Shown here one piece after another: positions 1 through 9,218 of a DNA stretch of 64,000 nt. A program made the position numbers and the translations under genes. Positions within the stretch are counted from its first letter, which is position 1. Each line of letters starts with the position of its first letter. The DNA is from Alphaproteobacteria bacterium (GTDB lineage: Bacteria > Pseudomonadota > Alphaproteobacteria > UBA8366 > Aestuariispiraceae). The notes under the pieces were generated by a model that worked only from the letters and a program-made list of their open reading frames with translations, ran no database searches and had not been told where the DNA came from. Where the stretch lies: positions 806,001-870,000 of the forward strand of contig JAWPMN010000001.1 in the NCBI GenBank assembly GCA_033344895.1, written 5' to 3'.

Positions 1-62
1 CGGGTCTTCGTGTCGCTGTAGAGTTCGATGCGGATGTCGTTTGCACGCGTGCTGCCGGCCAT
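1..62 (-). CDS. N-terminus of a probable low-specificity L-threonine aldolase (partial)
   Basis: Only the first 20 codons lie in the window; the gene runs off the left edge. The visible peptide begins MAGSTRANDIRIELYSDTKT. A stretch of the form D-L-x-SDT-x-T near the N-terminus is characteristic of PLP-dependent beta-eliminating lyase/threonine aldolase proteins, where it is usually followed by RPT and an EVGD motif that cannot be seen here. If correct, the enzyme would cleave L-threonine or allo-threonine to glycine and acetaldehyde. The ATG at 62 is 47 nt downstream of the stop of the GlcG-like gene, so the two could be cotranscribed. The call rests on one short motif. Confidence 0.4.
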   Translation of the reverse strand, partial: MAGSTRANDIRIELYSDTKT

Positions 63-108
63 GGAAACCCCTGTTTCTGTATGGATTTATTGTTCTGAAA
101 TGACGTGG

Positions 109-552
109 CTACTCAGGATCGACGGCCAGTCCCGCAGACCGGATGCCGGCCACGGCATTGGCTTCATCGTATTCTCCGGCCTCACCCGCCACGCCCACGG
201 CCCCCATCACGGAACCGTCGGTATCGCGAATGAACACACCGCCGCGGGTCGCGATCAGCGGCATTCCCATGCGTTCCATCGAGACCCGGCTGATGCCTTC
301 GAACCATGTTGGCCACTGCTCTGCCATGTCCATCAAGGCGGCGGTCGATTTGCCATAGGCGATGCAGGTCTGTGCCTTGGCCTGGGCAATATGGCCCAGC
401 AACGGTGGCGCACCGCCTTCCCGTTCGAACGCCAGCAGATGTCCGCCCGCATCACAGACGGCAACGGCCAGTCGACGTTCCGGCGAAGATCGTGGGGCGG
501 AAAGCGCCTGATCGATAATGATCCGCGCCTGTGCCAGCGTGACGGACCGCAT
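109..552 (-). CDS. GlcG/HbpS (DUF336) family protein
   Basis: This 147-residue protein belongs to the GlcG/HbpS family, small alpha/beta proteins found beside glycolate or diol oxidation genes; some members bind heme. The first half carries the family AVCDAGGHLLAFER strand region. The C-terminal half has GGVFIRDTDGSVMGAVGV followed by an acidic DEANAVAG helix, both typical. I chose the ATG at 552 because GGAGGTGACC sits directly upstream; the frame stays open further upstream but the added residues do not look like protein. It probably lies in one operon with the downstream threonine-aldolase-like gene. The exact biochemical role is unknown. Confidence 0.8.
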   Translation of the reverse strand: MRSVTLAQARIIIDQALSAPRSSPERRLAVAVCDAGGHLLAFEREGGAPPLLGHIAQAKAQTCIAYGKSTAALMDMAEQWPTWFEGISRVSMERMGMPLIATRGGVFIRDTDGSVMGAVGVAGEAGEYDEANAVAGIRSAGLAVDPE

Positions 553-673
553 GGTCACCTCCCGTGTCGCGTTATCGTATTTTTCTGGAACGTTGAGGAG
601 GAAGTACCAATGTGTCAAACAGAACCGCCCCGGCGAAATCGAGACCGGACACAGCGACGGAGTGCTGCCAGAT

Positions 674-1045
674 ATGTTGGGACCGATCGACACGGTGCGC
701 CTGTTCACCGTCAATCTGGAAAGATCCCTGGAGTTCTATCGGGACAAGCTGGGCATGACGCCCGCCGTTTCGGACGAAGGCGTCGCGATCTTCGACACGG
801 GATCTGCAAAGCTGATGCTGGAGGCGCTGGAACCGGGCAGCGAGGAAGCCGAAGATCTGGCCGGCCGTTTCACCGGCCTGTCCTTTGCCGTTCAGGATAT
901 CCGGGCGGCATTTGCCGAACTGGAAGGCAAGGGCGTGCCCTTTGACGGGCGCCCGGAAATTCAACCCTGGGGCGGTGCGCTGGCGCATTTCTTTGACCCG
1001 GACGGCAACGTTCTGACCCTCGTGCAGTATCCGCTGCCGGACTGA
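674..1045 (+). CDS. VOC (glyoxalase/bleomycin resistance/dioxygenase) family protein
   Basis: A 123-residue single-module vicinal-oxygen-chelate protein. It has the two beta-alpha-beta-beta-beta halves of the fold: the first includes LERSLEFYRDKLGM, the second includes LSFAVQDIRAAFAELEGKGV and ends in AHFFDPDGNVLTLVQY, the classic C-terminal VOC signature. The conserved Glu-type metal position near the end is not clear, so metal chemistry is uncertain. The ATG at 674 starts the first strand; the frame is open upstream but the extension is low-complexity and unlike the family. The substrate cannot be named. It precedes the cyclase gene by 7 nt and may be cotranscribed with it. Confidence 0.8.
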   Translation: MLGPIDTVRLFTVNLERSLEFYRDKLGMTPAVSDEGVAIFDTGSAKLMLEALEPGSEEAEDLAGRFTGLSFAVQDIRAAFAELEGKGVPFDGRPEIQPWGGALAHFFDPDGNVLTLVQYPLPD

Positions 1046-1052
1046 GCGGGTC

Positions 1053-2357
1053 ATGCGCCGGGGACTGGATGCGCAGAACATTTTCGCCCGGGAGCGGGTC
1101 GCCTCCACCCGGCTTGCCATGCTGGGCCGTCTGGCCGTTCTGGCCGCCATCGCCATCTGGCTCGGCGTAACCCGGAACCCGCCCGTGGTCTACCACACGC
1201 TGGGCGCCTGCATGCTGTTCGCGCTGATCACCGGGCTGCATTACCGGCTGGCGCCTTGCTACGCGCAGATGCGATGGCTGCCCTACGTCCTCTACGGCCT
1301 CGACGTGGCGCTGGTGATCGGTGGAATCGCCCTGTCGCTGCTGCTGTTCTTCGACCATGTGCCGCCGGGCATGGTCTATCATTTCAACTATTTTCCGTAT
1401 TTCTTCCTGGTGCTGATCAGTACGGGAATGAGCCTGTCACCCCGGGTCGTGCTGTGGACCGGGCTGTGCATTGTCGCCGGCTGGATGATGCTGTTCCTGG
1501 CGATCGACCACCCGGGCAGCCTGGATTGGAATGACATCCCGCCGGACGCGACGGGGCAGGAGTTCCTGTCCTATATCCTGTCGACGGAATGGACCGGTGG
1601 ATTCGGACGCATACAGGAGTCCATCGTCATTCTGGCAACGGCTGGCATCCTGAGCCTGATCGTCTATCGCGCGCGCCGCCTGGTCGCGCGTCAGATCGAA
1701 TCGGAAAAGGGCCGGCAGGCGGTGCGGGAGGCCTTCGGGCAATATGTCCCCGACACCGTTGCCGATGCGATGATCGCATCCGGCGGCATCCTGCCCCCGG
1801 AGCAGCGACGGGCGACGGTTCTGTTCTGCGACCTGGCCGGCTTCACGGCAATGACGCAACGGCTCGGCCCGGAACGGACGGTCGCGGTCCTGAACGACTA
1901 TTTCGATGGTGTTGCGGCGTGTATCGGCAAACATGGCGGGATCATCACCCAGTATCAGGGGGATGCCGCCCTGGCGGTCTTCAATGCCCCGACCGACCTG
2001 ACGGACCACGAACGTCGTGCCCTCGACGCCGCCCGGGATATCCTGGAGACCTGTGCGGGCGCGTCCTTCGGCGGTGAGACCATGACGCCGCGGATCGGCA
2101 TTGCCACCGGTCAGCTGGTGGCGGGCTCCGTCGGTGGTGCCGGTCGCCGGGGTTATACGGTGCACGGTGAAACGGTCAATCTGGCGGCTAGGCTGGAGGC
2201 CGCAAACAAGGAGCACGGCACCCGCATTCTGATATCCGCCGAAACCGCAGGCGCCGTCGGGAACGATCATGCGCTGCGCGCGATCGATAACGTGGTTCTA
2301 CCCGGCATCGCCGAGCCGATGACCGCCTATACGCCGGTCACGGAATCTTCCGGCTGA
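1053..2357 (+). CDS. Membrane-bound class III adenylate/guanylate cyclase
   Basis: A 434-residue protein with about five hydrophobic segments in residues 22-210 and a cytoplasmic class III cyclase homology domain in roughly 250-425. The catalytic domain shows LFCDLAGFTAM with metal-binding Asp260, a second metal Asp at about 304 in YQGDAALAVF, and GIATGQLVAGSVG followed by the HGETVNLAARLE transition-state segment. The linker motif FGQYVPDTVADAM just before the domain is typical of these cyclases. It should make cAMP (less likely cGMP) in response to a signal sensed in the membrane domain, whose ligand is unknown. It lies 7 nt after the VOC gene and 75 nt before rpe. Confidence 0.88.
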   Translation: MRRGLDAQNIFARERVASTRLAMLGRLAVLAAIAIWLGVTRNPPVVYHTLGACMLFALITGLHYRLAPCYAQMRWLPYVLYGLDVALVIGGIALSLLLFFDHVPPGMVYHFNYFPYFFLVLISTGMSLSPRVVLWTGLCIVAGWMMLFLAIDHPGSLDWNDIPPDATGQEFLSYILSTEWTGGFGRIQESIVILATAGILSLIVYRARRLVARQIESEKGRQAVREAFGQYVPDTVADAMIASGGILPPEQRRATVLFCDLAGFTAMTQRLGPERTVAVLNDYFDGVAACIGKHGGIITQYQGDAALAVFNAPTDLTDHERRALDAARDILETCAGASFGGETMTPRIGIATGQLVAGSVGGAGRRGYTVHGETVNLAARLEAANKEHGTRILISAETAGAVGNDHALRAIDNVVLPGIAEPMTAYTPVTESSG

Positions 2358-2432
2358 GCGTGGGGTGCGGTTGCGTCCGGGCGAATCCGGGACTACCTAG
2401 ATACAGATCGAAACCTTGCCGAAAGTACCGAC

Positions 2433-3098
2433 GTGACGCAGCAGTCCACCCGCATTGCACCGTCCATCCTGTCCGCGGATTTCGCCGCCCTGGGCTCCGA
2501 AGTGGCGGCCATCGATGGCGCCGGTGCGGATTACATCCATATCGATGTCATGGACGGCCATTTCGTGCCGAACATCACCATCGGTCCGGCGGTGGTAAAG
2601 GCCCTGCGCCCGCATACCGAAAAGGTGTTCGATGTTCATCTGATGATCGCGCCCGTCGACCCCTATATCGAGGCTTTTGCCGCGGCGGGAGCCGATATCC
2701 TGTCGGTTCATCCGGAATCCGGCCCGCATCTGCATCGCACGCTTCAGAGCATCCGCGCCCTCGGCAAGAAAGCCGGGATTGTGCTGAACCCTGGGACGCC
2801 GATCCAGGTGGTCGAACCCGTGATGGATATGCTGGACCTGATTCTCGTCATGTCGGTCAATCCGGGTTTCGGTGGACAGAGTTTCATCGAAAGTCAGCTG
2901 GAAAAGATTGCCCGCCTGCGCGAGATGATCGACGCGACGGGCCGCGAGATCGACCTGGAGGTCGATGGTGGTATCAATTTCGAAACCGCCCCGCGCGCGG
3001 TGGCCGCAGGTGCCGACGTTCTGGTCGCCGGCACCGCGACATTCCGCGGCGGACCGGACGCATATGCACGGAATATTCGCCGTCTGCGCGGCGAGTAA
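2433..3098 (+). CDS. rpe: Ribulose-phosphate 3-epimerase
   Basis: This 221-residue TIM-barrel enzyme interconverts D-ribulose 5-phosphate and D-xylulose 5-phosphate in the pentose phosphate and Calvin pathways. The full family signature is present: [14 protein letters not shown] at the N-terminus, [17 protein letters not shown] with the metal and catalytic Asp, [20 protein letters not shown] and the C-terminal EVDGGIN phosphate-binding segment. Start is GTG at 2433, which fits the usual length of about 220 residues. It is followed 27 nt later by the heparinase-like gene, a pairing common in alphaproteobacteria. Confidence 0.97.
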   Translation: MTQQSTRIAPSILSADFAALGSEVAAIDGAGADYIHIDVMDGHFVPNITIGPAVVKALRPHTEKVFDVHLMIAPVDPYIEAFAAAGADILSVHPESGPHLHRTLQSIRALGKKAGIVLNPGTPIQVVEPVMDMLDLILVMSVNPGFGGQSFIESQLEKIARLREMIDATGREIDLEVDGGINFETAPRAVAAGADVLVAGTATFRGGPDAYARNIRRLRGE

Positions 3099-3125
3099 AG
3101 CCATTCGAAAGGGCCACGGGCCATC

Positions 3126-4787
3126 ATGGAACCGGTAACGATTCCGCCCAACCCGATTGGACAGGAGGTGCGGTACAGGACCGCGCGCCTGGCGGGAATG
3201 CTGGGCCTGTACGGCATCATGCTGTCCGGGCCACGTCCCGGCGCGCCCTATCGCACGGTGCCGGACCCCTGGCCCGGTGATCCCGCCCGCGGCCGAGCCA
3301 TCGCGTCGGGCCGTTACACCTTCGCCGGCACCACCGTGACACCCGCGGAGTCCCTGTGGGACCAGAACGAAGCCGGACCCGGATGGCGCAATGCGGCGCA
3401 TTCCTTCGAATGGCTGCGGGATCTGGAGGCCGCCGGCGGCGACGAAGCAGGCGAATGCGCCCAACGTCTGACGCTGGAATGGCTGGAACGCGATCTGGCC
3501 GGAAGCAAACCGGCCAACGACCGCATCGCCTGGTCCGCCGGAACGGTCGGCCGACGGGTGCGTGCCTGGCTCTATCACTGGCGTCTGGTCACGGACGGGC
3601 TGAGCGGCGAGCGCACCGAAGCGATGCTGGAATCGCTGGGCCGGCAGATTCGCCACCTTGCACATTATGCCGGTTCGGACGGTATCGGCGCGGAACGCCT
3701 CCAGGGCATCATCGGCTATGTTCAGGCCTGTTTGATGCTGCCGATGTTTTCATCCCGTGCCGGGGCCGCGATCGGCTTGCTGGAGCGTGAGCTGTCCTTC
3801 TCCATCCTGCCGGATGGCTGTCATGCGACCCGCAGCCCGCGCATCCAGTTCGAGGTCATGCGCGATCTCGTCGGCCTGAAGGAACTGTTTCAGGAAATGC
3901 AGCGGGAGATTCCCATCGGCCTGATCACCGCCATCGATCGGATGGCGCCGGTGCTGAGATTCTTCCGGCATGGAGACGGTGGCCTCGCCCTGTTCCATGA
4001 CAGCCGCGAAGGCGATAGCGGGGAAATCGATACGGTTCTGGGGCGGGCCGATGCGCGCGGTCGGGCGCCGCTACGATGCCCGCATGGCGGCTTCGAGAAA
4101 TTGATATCCGGCAAGCTGAACGTCCTGGCGGATGCCGGCGCCCCGCCGGGCCATCCGTTCGATGCCCACGCCCATGCCGCCCCATTGGCGATCGAAGTCA
4201 GTTATGCCGCTGAACGACTGATCGTGAATTGCGGCGCCGCGCGCCTGACCGAAGGAGACTGGGCCCGGGCACAACGCAGTACCGCCGCCCATTCCACCCT
4301 GGGCATTGAAGACACGAACGCGGATGAGATCGGCAAGGATGGCCGGATCGGCCGCCGTCGCGCCAGCACCGTCGTCGAGCGCAATGAGGCCGACGGTGCG
4401 GTCTGGGTTGAAATGTCCCATGACGGTTATGCAAAACCCTTCGGCGTCACCCATACCCGCCGCCTCTATCTGGCACCGGAGGGCACCGACCTGCGTGGGG
4501 AGGATGTGCTGGACGGGCCGGAGGGGCACACCTTCACGGCGCGTTTCCACCTGCATCCGAAGGTTCAGGTCTCCCTCCTGTCGAACAACGCGTCGGCGCT
4601 GCTGAAGACCCCTTCCGGCACGGGGTGGCGCCTGCGGGTCAGCGGTGCCGCGATGTCGCTTACCGACAGCGTCTATCTGGGCGGGCCGCAGGAAACCAAA
4701 CGGACCCAGCAGATACTGCTGACCGGCGTCACCGGCCCGGAAGGAACGCGGATCAAATGGGCGCTTCAGCGTGAATCGAAGCGCTGA
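3126..4787 (+). CDS. Heparinase II/III family protein
   Basis: A 553-residue protein of the heparinase II/III-like family encoded beside rpe in many alphaproteobacteria. The N-terminal two thirds is an alpha-helical toroid-like region rich in Trp and Arg (for example AWSAGTVGRRVRAWLYHW). The C-terminal third is a beta-sandwich region containing HSTLGIEDTNADEIG and the FHLHPKVQVSL segment typical of the Heparinase_II_III domain. Family members are polysaccharide lyases, but the alphaproteobacterial rpe-linked subgroup has no assigned substrate. I see no clear signal peptide. Often purH follows in this context; here the next gene is convergent, ending 9 nt beyond. Confidence 0.82.
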   Translation: MEPVTIPPNPIGQEVRYRTARLAGMLGLYGIMLSGPRPGAPYRTVPDPWPGDPARGRAIASGRYTFAGTTVTPAESLWDQNEAGPGWRNAAHSFEWLRDLEAAGGDEAGECAQRLTLEWLERDLAGSKPANDRIAWSAGTVGRRVRAWLYHWRLVTDGLSGERTEAMLESLGRQIRHLAHYAGSDGIGAERLQGIIGYVQACLMLPMFSSRAGAAIGLLERELSFSILPDGCHATRSPRIQFEVMRDLVGLKELFQEMQREIPIGLITAIDRMAPVLRFFRHGDGGLALFHDSREGDSGEIDTVLGRADARGRAPLRCPHGGFEKLISGKLNVLADAGAPPGHPFDAHAHAAPLAIEVSYAAERLIVNCGAARLTEGDWARAQRSTAAHSTLGIEDTNADEIGKDGRIGRRRASTVVERNEADGAVWVEMSHDGYAKPFGVTHTRRLYLAPEGTDLRGEDVLDGPEGHTFTARFHLHPKVQVSLLSNNASALLKTPSGTGWRLRVSGAAMSLTDSVYLGGPQETKRTQQILLTGVTGPEGTRIKWALQRESKR

Positions 4788-4796
4788 GCCGTTTCC

Positions 4797-5279
4797 TTAG
4801 AGGTCTTTCGCCGGAATTGGTTTGATTTCCGGCCACAGCGTGTCCGCCGTCGCGATATGATCGTCACGCTTTTCCAGCCAGATCAGGCGCGTTCCCGGAT
4901 CCAATTGCAGGAACAGGCGGTCGCCGACGATCTCCCACGCATTGGGATCAATATCGAATTTCTGCTTCTGGGTAACGCCATAGGCACAATAGCCGCCATA
5001 GGCCGGGGCAAATTTCTCGGGGTCAGCCAAGAAGCGATCCCGGTTTTCCGCCGTGGAGAACAGAAACTCGGCATCCCGATAGGTCGCCTGGAAATCACTG
5101 GAACCGGCGACGGGTCGACCCTCCGTGAAATAGGCCACCGGATCGTAGCCGTGGATGGCAACATTGGCCTCGTTGGTGTTGATGGCGGTTACGGGATCCT
5201 GCTGTGTTCCGACCAGAACCCAGACCACCACTGCGACCGCAATCGCGATCCCGACCAACGACTGCACGGCGCGCTTCAT
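4797..5279 (-). CDS. YHS domain-containing membrane-anchored protein
   Basis: A 160-residue protein with an N-terminal hydrophobic anchor (about residues 6-25) followed by a periplasmic YHS-like domain. The domain is recognised by VAIHGYDPVAYFTEGRPV and by the later YRDAEFLFSTAENRDRFLADPEKFAPAYGGYCAYGV run, a pattern shared by a widespread family of YHS proteins of unknown function. The domain may bind metal. It is the last minus-strand gene in the prs-rplY-pth-ychF direction but is separated from ychF by 109 nt, so it may have its own promoter. Confidence 0.82.
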   Translation of the reverse strand: MKRAVQSLVGIAIAVAVVVWVLVGTQQDPVTAINTNEANVAIHGYDPVAYFTEGRPVAGSSDFQATYRDAEFLFSTAENRDRFLADPEKFAPAYGGYCAYGVTQKQKFDIDPNAWEIVGDRLFLQLDPGTRLIWLEKRDDHIATADTLWPEIKPIPAKDL

Positions 5280-5388
5280 GTGTCTATTCCTGTCCCGGCA
5301 ATTGAAAGACCCTTGACATTCAAAGGCGATTGTCTGCGCCTCCGGCGGGTCAAGTCAACCACGCGATGCCGTCAGACTGAATCCGGTA

Positions 5389-6489
5389 TCAGACGTTGAA
5401 ACGGAAATGGAAGACGTCACCGTCCTTTACCAGGTAATCGCGCCCTTCCAGTCTCACCTTCCCCGCTTCCTTGGCGGCCGCTTCGCCGCCCAGACCGGCA
5501 TAGTCGTCATAGGCGATGGTTTCGGCGGCGATGAAGCCTCGTTCGAAATCGGTGTGAATGACCCCGGCGGCCTGCGGCGCCTTCGCGCCACGGAACACGG
5601 TCCAGGCGCGAGCTTCCTTGGGCCCGACCGTGAAGAAGGTAATCTGGTCCAGGAGTGAATATCCAGCCCGGATGACCCGTGCGAGACCGGTTTCCTCCAG
5701 CCCCAGCGTGTCGAGAAACTCGCGGCGCTCTTCCTCGGTGTCGAGCTGAGCGACCTCGGCCTCGATCGCAGCGGAAATCACCACCGCTTCGGCACCTTCG
5801 GCCTTGGCCTTTTCGAACACCTTCGCCGAATGTTCATTTCCGACCCCTGCCGAATCCTCCTCCACATTACAGACATAGAGGACGGGCTTCGACGTGATCA
5901 GCTGCAATCGGCGAAACGGAACTTCTTCCTCCGGCGTCAGATCGGCCATGCGGGCGGGCTTGCCGTCCCGCAACAGGTCCAGCGCCTTGTTCATCAGGGC
6001 GATCTCGGCCTTGGCTTCCTTGTCGCCGGAATTCGCCTTCTTCTGGATCGGCTGAATGCGCCGCTCCAGGCTTTCCATGTCCGAAAGCATCAGTTCGGTC
6101 TCAACAGTTTCCGCATCGCGCAGCGGATCGACTGACCCTTCGACATGGGTGATGTCTCCGCTTTCGAAACAGCGCAGCACATGGCAGATCGCATCGACCT
6201 CACGGATATTGCCGAGGAACTGGTTGCCGAGTCCCTCACCCTTGGAAGCGCCCTTGACCAGACCCGCAATGTCCACGAATTCGAGCTGCGTGGGGATTAT
6301 CTTCGCGGATTTTGCCAAGTCGGCCAGCTTGTCCAGGCGCGGATCCGGCACGGCGACGCGACCGACATTCGGTTCGATCGTACAGAACGGAAAGTTCGCG
6401 GCCTGGGCGGCCTGCGTTTCGGTCAGCGCGTTGAACAGGGTCGACTTGCCGACATTGGGCAGACCGACAATACCGCAATTGAAGCCCAT
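5389..6489 (-). CDS. ychF: Redox-regulated ribosome-binding ATPase YchF
   Basis: A 366-residue Obg-family P-loop protein that hydrolyses ATP rather than GTP and binds ribosomes. The N-terminus is [23 protein letters not shown] (Walker A in residues 10-17). It continues with [19 protein letters not shown], the [22 protein letters not shown] switch II region and the NVEEDS segment that replaces the GTP-specific NKxD motif. The C-terminal TGS-like domain ends in [12 protein letters not shown], typical of full-length YchF. It follows pth by 21 nt in the conserved prs-rplY-pth-ychF operon. Confidence 0.97.
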   Translation of the reverse strand: MGFNCGIVGLPNVGKSTLFNALTETQAAQAANFPFCTIEPNVGRVAVPDPRLDKLADLAKSAKIIPTQLEFVDIAGLVKGASKGEGLGNQFLGNIREVDAICHVLRCFESGDITHVEGSVDPLRDAETVETELMLSDMESLERRIQPIQKKANSGDKEAKAEIALMNKALDLLRDGKPARMADLTPEEEVPFRRLQLITSKPVLYVCNVEEDSAGVGNEHSAKVFEKAKAEGAEAVVISAAIEAEVAQLDTEEERREFLDTLGLEETGLARVIRAGYSLLDQITFFTVGPKEARAWTVFRGAKAPQAAGVIHTDFERGFIAAETIAYDDYAGLGGEAAAKEAGKVRLEGRDYLVKDGDVFHFRFNV

Positions 6490-6510
6490 GGGCCCCCTCC
6501 TAACTTTTCA

Positions 6511-7212
6511 TCACTGATCGTCCGGACCGCCGGACATCCATTTCTTCAATTGGGCCGCCAGACCGGTTTCCGGCTTCTCGGCACCAGCCCTCGCCGGGGT
6601 CACGGCAGCCGGACTGCTTTCCTTAGACTGTGGCGCCGATTTCGACGGGTTCAGATCCATGGCCAGTTTGGACATGAAATCCGAGGCCCGGCCCTGCGCC
6701 AGAAGATCGAACCGATCCGAGATTCCATCCAGCAGTCGTTCGAAATCCGGCCATTCGGCCTTGCTGAAATCCGACAGGACATGACCGACAACCCGGGATT
6801 TGTCACCGGGATGGCCGATGCCGATCCGCACGCGCCAATAATCCTTGCCGATATGCGCATCGATGGACTTCAGACCGTTATGGCCGCCATTGCCACCGCC
6901 CTGCTTCACCTTGATGCGGGTCGGGGCAAGGTCCAATTCGTCATACAGCACCGTCACGTCCGAGGGCTGCAGCTTGAAGAAGCGCATGGCCTCGCCGACG
7001 GCGCGTCCACTCTCGTTCATGAAGGTCGCCGGCTTGAGGATCAGAACCTTCTCTCCGGCGACATCGCCTTCCGAGGTCAGGCCCTGAAACCGGCTACGCC
7101 AGGCGGAAAAGGAATGGCGGCGGACGATTTCGTCCACCGCCAGAAATCCGACATTGTGGCGGTTGCGCTCGTATTTCGGTCCGGGATTGCCGAGCCCAAC
7201 GACGAGACGCAT
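6511..7212 (-). CDS. pth: Peptidyl-tRNA hydrolase
   Basis: This 233-residue enzyme releases peptides from peptidyl-tRNAs that drop off the ribosome. It starts [23 protein letters not shown], containing the catalytic Asn and His of the Pth family, and has [13 protein letters not shown] and the [12 protein letters not shown] motif. The enzyme core ends at about residue 190; the remaining 40 residues are a low-complexity tail ([20 protein letters not shown]) common in alphaproteobacterial Pth. It lies 30 nt downstream of rplY, in the same operon. Confidence 0.97.
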   Translation of the reverse strand: MRLVVGLGNPGPKYERNRHNVGFLAVDEIVRRHSFSAWRSRFQGLTSEGDVAGEKVLILKPATFMNESGRAVGEAMRFFKLQPSDVTVLYDELDLAPTRIKVKQGGGNGGHNGLKSIDAHIGKDYWRVRIGIGHPGDKSRVVGHVLSDFSKAEWPDFERLLDGISDRFDLLAQGRASDFMSKLAMDLNPSKSAPQSKESSPAAVTPARAGAEKPETGLAAQLKKWMSGGPDDQ

Positions 7213-7242
7213 GGGATACCGCCTTTCGTCCGAAACGGAGGA

Positions 7243-7914
7243 TTACTCCTCGGACTCTTCTTCCTCTTCGCCTTCGGCTTCCGTGGCTTCTTCGCCTTCG
7301 GCTGCCACGTCCTCGTCGTCTTCCGCACCCTCGACCGGTTCCGCGATCGCGGCGGCCGCAATGTTGGCAACGACGAAATCGCGATCCTGAATGACCGGCT
7401 CGACGCCTTCCGGCAGCTTGACCATGGAGATACGGATCGTATCGCCGATCTGGGTGCCGGTCAGGTCGCAGACGACTTCGTGCGGAATGTCGTCGACCGG
7501 GCACATCAGTTCGACTTCGTCACGCGTGACGTTCAGGATGCCGCCTTCGTCGATACCCGGGCTGGCATCTTCGTTGATGAAGGTGACCGGGATGTTGACG
7601 TTGATCTTCGAGCCTTTGCGCAGGCGCATAAAGTCGATATGCAGCGGCGCATCCGTGACCGGATGGAACTGCACATCGCGCGGCAGGGCCTTCTCCTTGG
7701 CGCCGCCTTCAACTTCGACCGTGTAGATCGTGTTGAACAGCAGGCCCATTTCCAGCTGCTTCATGATATGACGCGGATCGACCGCAATCGTCAGGGGATC
7801 CTTGTTGTCGCCATAGACGACACCCGGCACAAGGCCTTCGCGGCGGACCGCACGGGCTGCCCCCTTACCTGCCCGCTCCCGCGGTTTCGCGGGGAAGATC
7901 GCTTTCTCAGCCAT
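7243..7914 (-). CDS. rplY: 50S ribosomal protein L25/general stress protein Ctc
   Basis: A 223-residue two-domain L25 (Ctc/TL5 type) that binds 5S rRNA. The N-terminal domain has RERAGKGAARAVRREGLVPGVVYG. The C-terminal domain includes QFHPVTDAPLHIDFMRL and LMCPVDDIPHEVVCDLTG. The last 40 residues are a strongly acidic tail of Glu and Asp. I chose the ATG at 7914 because the longer frame upstream overlaps prs and does not resemble L25. It sits between prs and pth, the conserved order. Confidence 0.96.
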   Translation of the reverse strand: MAEKAIFPAKPRERAGKGAARAVRREGLVPGVVYGDNKDPLTIAVDPRHIMKQLEMGLLFNTIYTVEVEGGAKEKALPRDVQFHPVTDAPLHIDFMRLRKGSKINVNIPVTFINEDASPGIDEGGILNVTRDEVELMCPVDDIPHEVVCDLTGTQIGDTIRISMVKLPEGVEPVIQDRDFVVANIAAAAIAEPVEGAEDDEDVAAEGEEATEAEGEEEEESEE

Positions 7915-8069
7915 CTTGTTTCTCCTCAATATTTTAGCATCCACCGAACCGACCTCCGATCCGGCGACCGACCTCCAGGGGTGTCGGCTGGGGCCCTTCC
8001 AGGGCCAATATTTCGCGCGCCCGGATCGGCCTTGACCGCCCGGCGCCCGAAAAGCGGCCTCTTCTACAC

Positions 8070-9005
8070 TCAATCGAAGAGGCTGGAAACCGATTTTTCT
8101 TCGTAAATCCGGCGGATCGCCTCGGCCAGAAGCGGGGCGATCGTAACCTGTCGGACATTGTGGCTGACACGCACCGCTTCGGTCGCCTGGATCGAATCCG
8201 TAATCACCAGTTGCTCCAACGGCGATGCCGCGACACGCGCCACTGCTCCGCCGGACAGGACGCCATGAGTGACGACCGCATGGACCGACTTGGCCCCGGC
8301 ATCGACCAGCGCCTGAGCCGCATTGCACAGCGTGCCGGCGGAATCGACGATGTCGTCGATCAGGATACAGGTCCGGCCCTTCGGCTCCCCGATGATGTTC
8401 ATCACCTCGGACACGCCTGCCTTTTCGCGGCGCTTGTCGATGATCGCCAGATCGCACTCCAGGCGTTTCGCCAGCGCACGCGCGCGCACCACACCGCCGA
8501 CATCGGGCGAGACGACCATCAGCTCGTCTTCATTCTTCAGCATCTCCTGCAGATCCTTGTGCAGGACCGGCAGGGCGAAGAGGTTGTCCGTCGGGACTTC
8601 GAAGAAGCCCTGAATCTGACCGGCATGCAGATCCAGCGTCAGGACGCGGTTTGCGCCCGCCGTCTCGATCAGGTTGGCAACCAACTTGGCCGAGATCGGC
8701 GTCCGGGGTCCGGTTTTCCGATCCTGCCGGGCGTAGCCGTAATAAGGAATGACCGCCGTGATGCGCCGGGCGGAGCCGCGCCGCAACGCGTCCATCATCA
8801 CCAGCAGTTCCATCAGATTGTCATTGGTCGGATAGTTCGTCGACTGAACCACGAACACGTCTTCGCCGCGCACGTTCTCCAGGATCTCGACGAATATCTC
8901 CATATCGGAGAACCGTCGGATCGAGGCCTTGGTCAGAGGAACGTTGAGGTAAGCGGAAATCGCTTCGGCAAGCGGCTTGTTCGAGTTGCCGGCAAGAATT
9001 TTCAT
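8070..9005 (-). CDS. prs: Ribose-phosphate pyrophosphokinase
   Basis: This 311-residue enzyme makes phosphoribosyl pyrophosphate from ribose 5-phosphate and ATP, for purine, pyrimidine, histidine and NAD synthesis. Visible signatures are [16 protein letters not shown] at the start, [29 protein letters not shown], the [14 protein letters not shown]/metal region with the flexible loop, [12 protein letters not shown], and the PRPP-binding loop [14 protein letters not shown]. The ATG at 9005 gives the standard length; the upstream extension of the frame is not conserved-looking. First gene of the minus operon prs-rplY-pth-ychF; the 213 nt upstream hold no gene. Confidence 0.97.
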   Translation of the reverse strand: MKILAGNSNKPLAEAISAYLNVPLTKASIRRFSDMEIFVEILENVRGEDVFVVQSTNYPTNDNLMELLVMMDALRRGSARRITAVIPYYGYARQDRKTGPRTPISAKLVANLIETAGANRVLTLDLHAGQIQGFFEVPTDNLFALPVLHKDLQEMLKNEDELMVVSPDVGGVVRARALAKRLECDLAIIDKRREKAGVSEVMNIIGEPKGRTCILIDDIVDSAGTLCNAAQALVDAGAKSVHAVVTHGVLSGGAVARVAASPLEQLVITDSIQATEAVRVSHNVRQVTIAPLLAEAIRRIYEEKSVSSLFD

Positions 9006-9218
9006 GAGATGGCGTATCCCTGATGCGCCGGGACCCACCGTGTTTCGCTGAACACGGTCACCCCCGCTTTCGACTTCGTCCGCCGTTCCGCATCCCGATG
9101 CCCTCCTCCGCTCCACCCGTTTGGGAAAGACCGTGCCGGGACGCGCGAACGACCGCGCGGGTGGGATATACCAAGGGGCATGCGGACTGTAAACGGCCTG
9201 ACACGTTTCGTCGCGGCC

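Noticed and set aside
6145-8106. A 653-codon plus frame opposite ychF, pth and rplY
   Set aside because: Lies antisense to three well-recognised housekeeping genes and its product has no recognisable domain.
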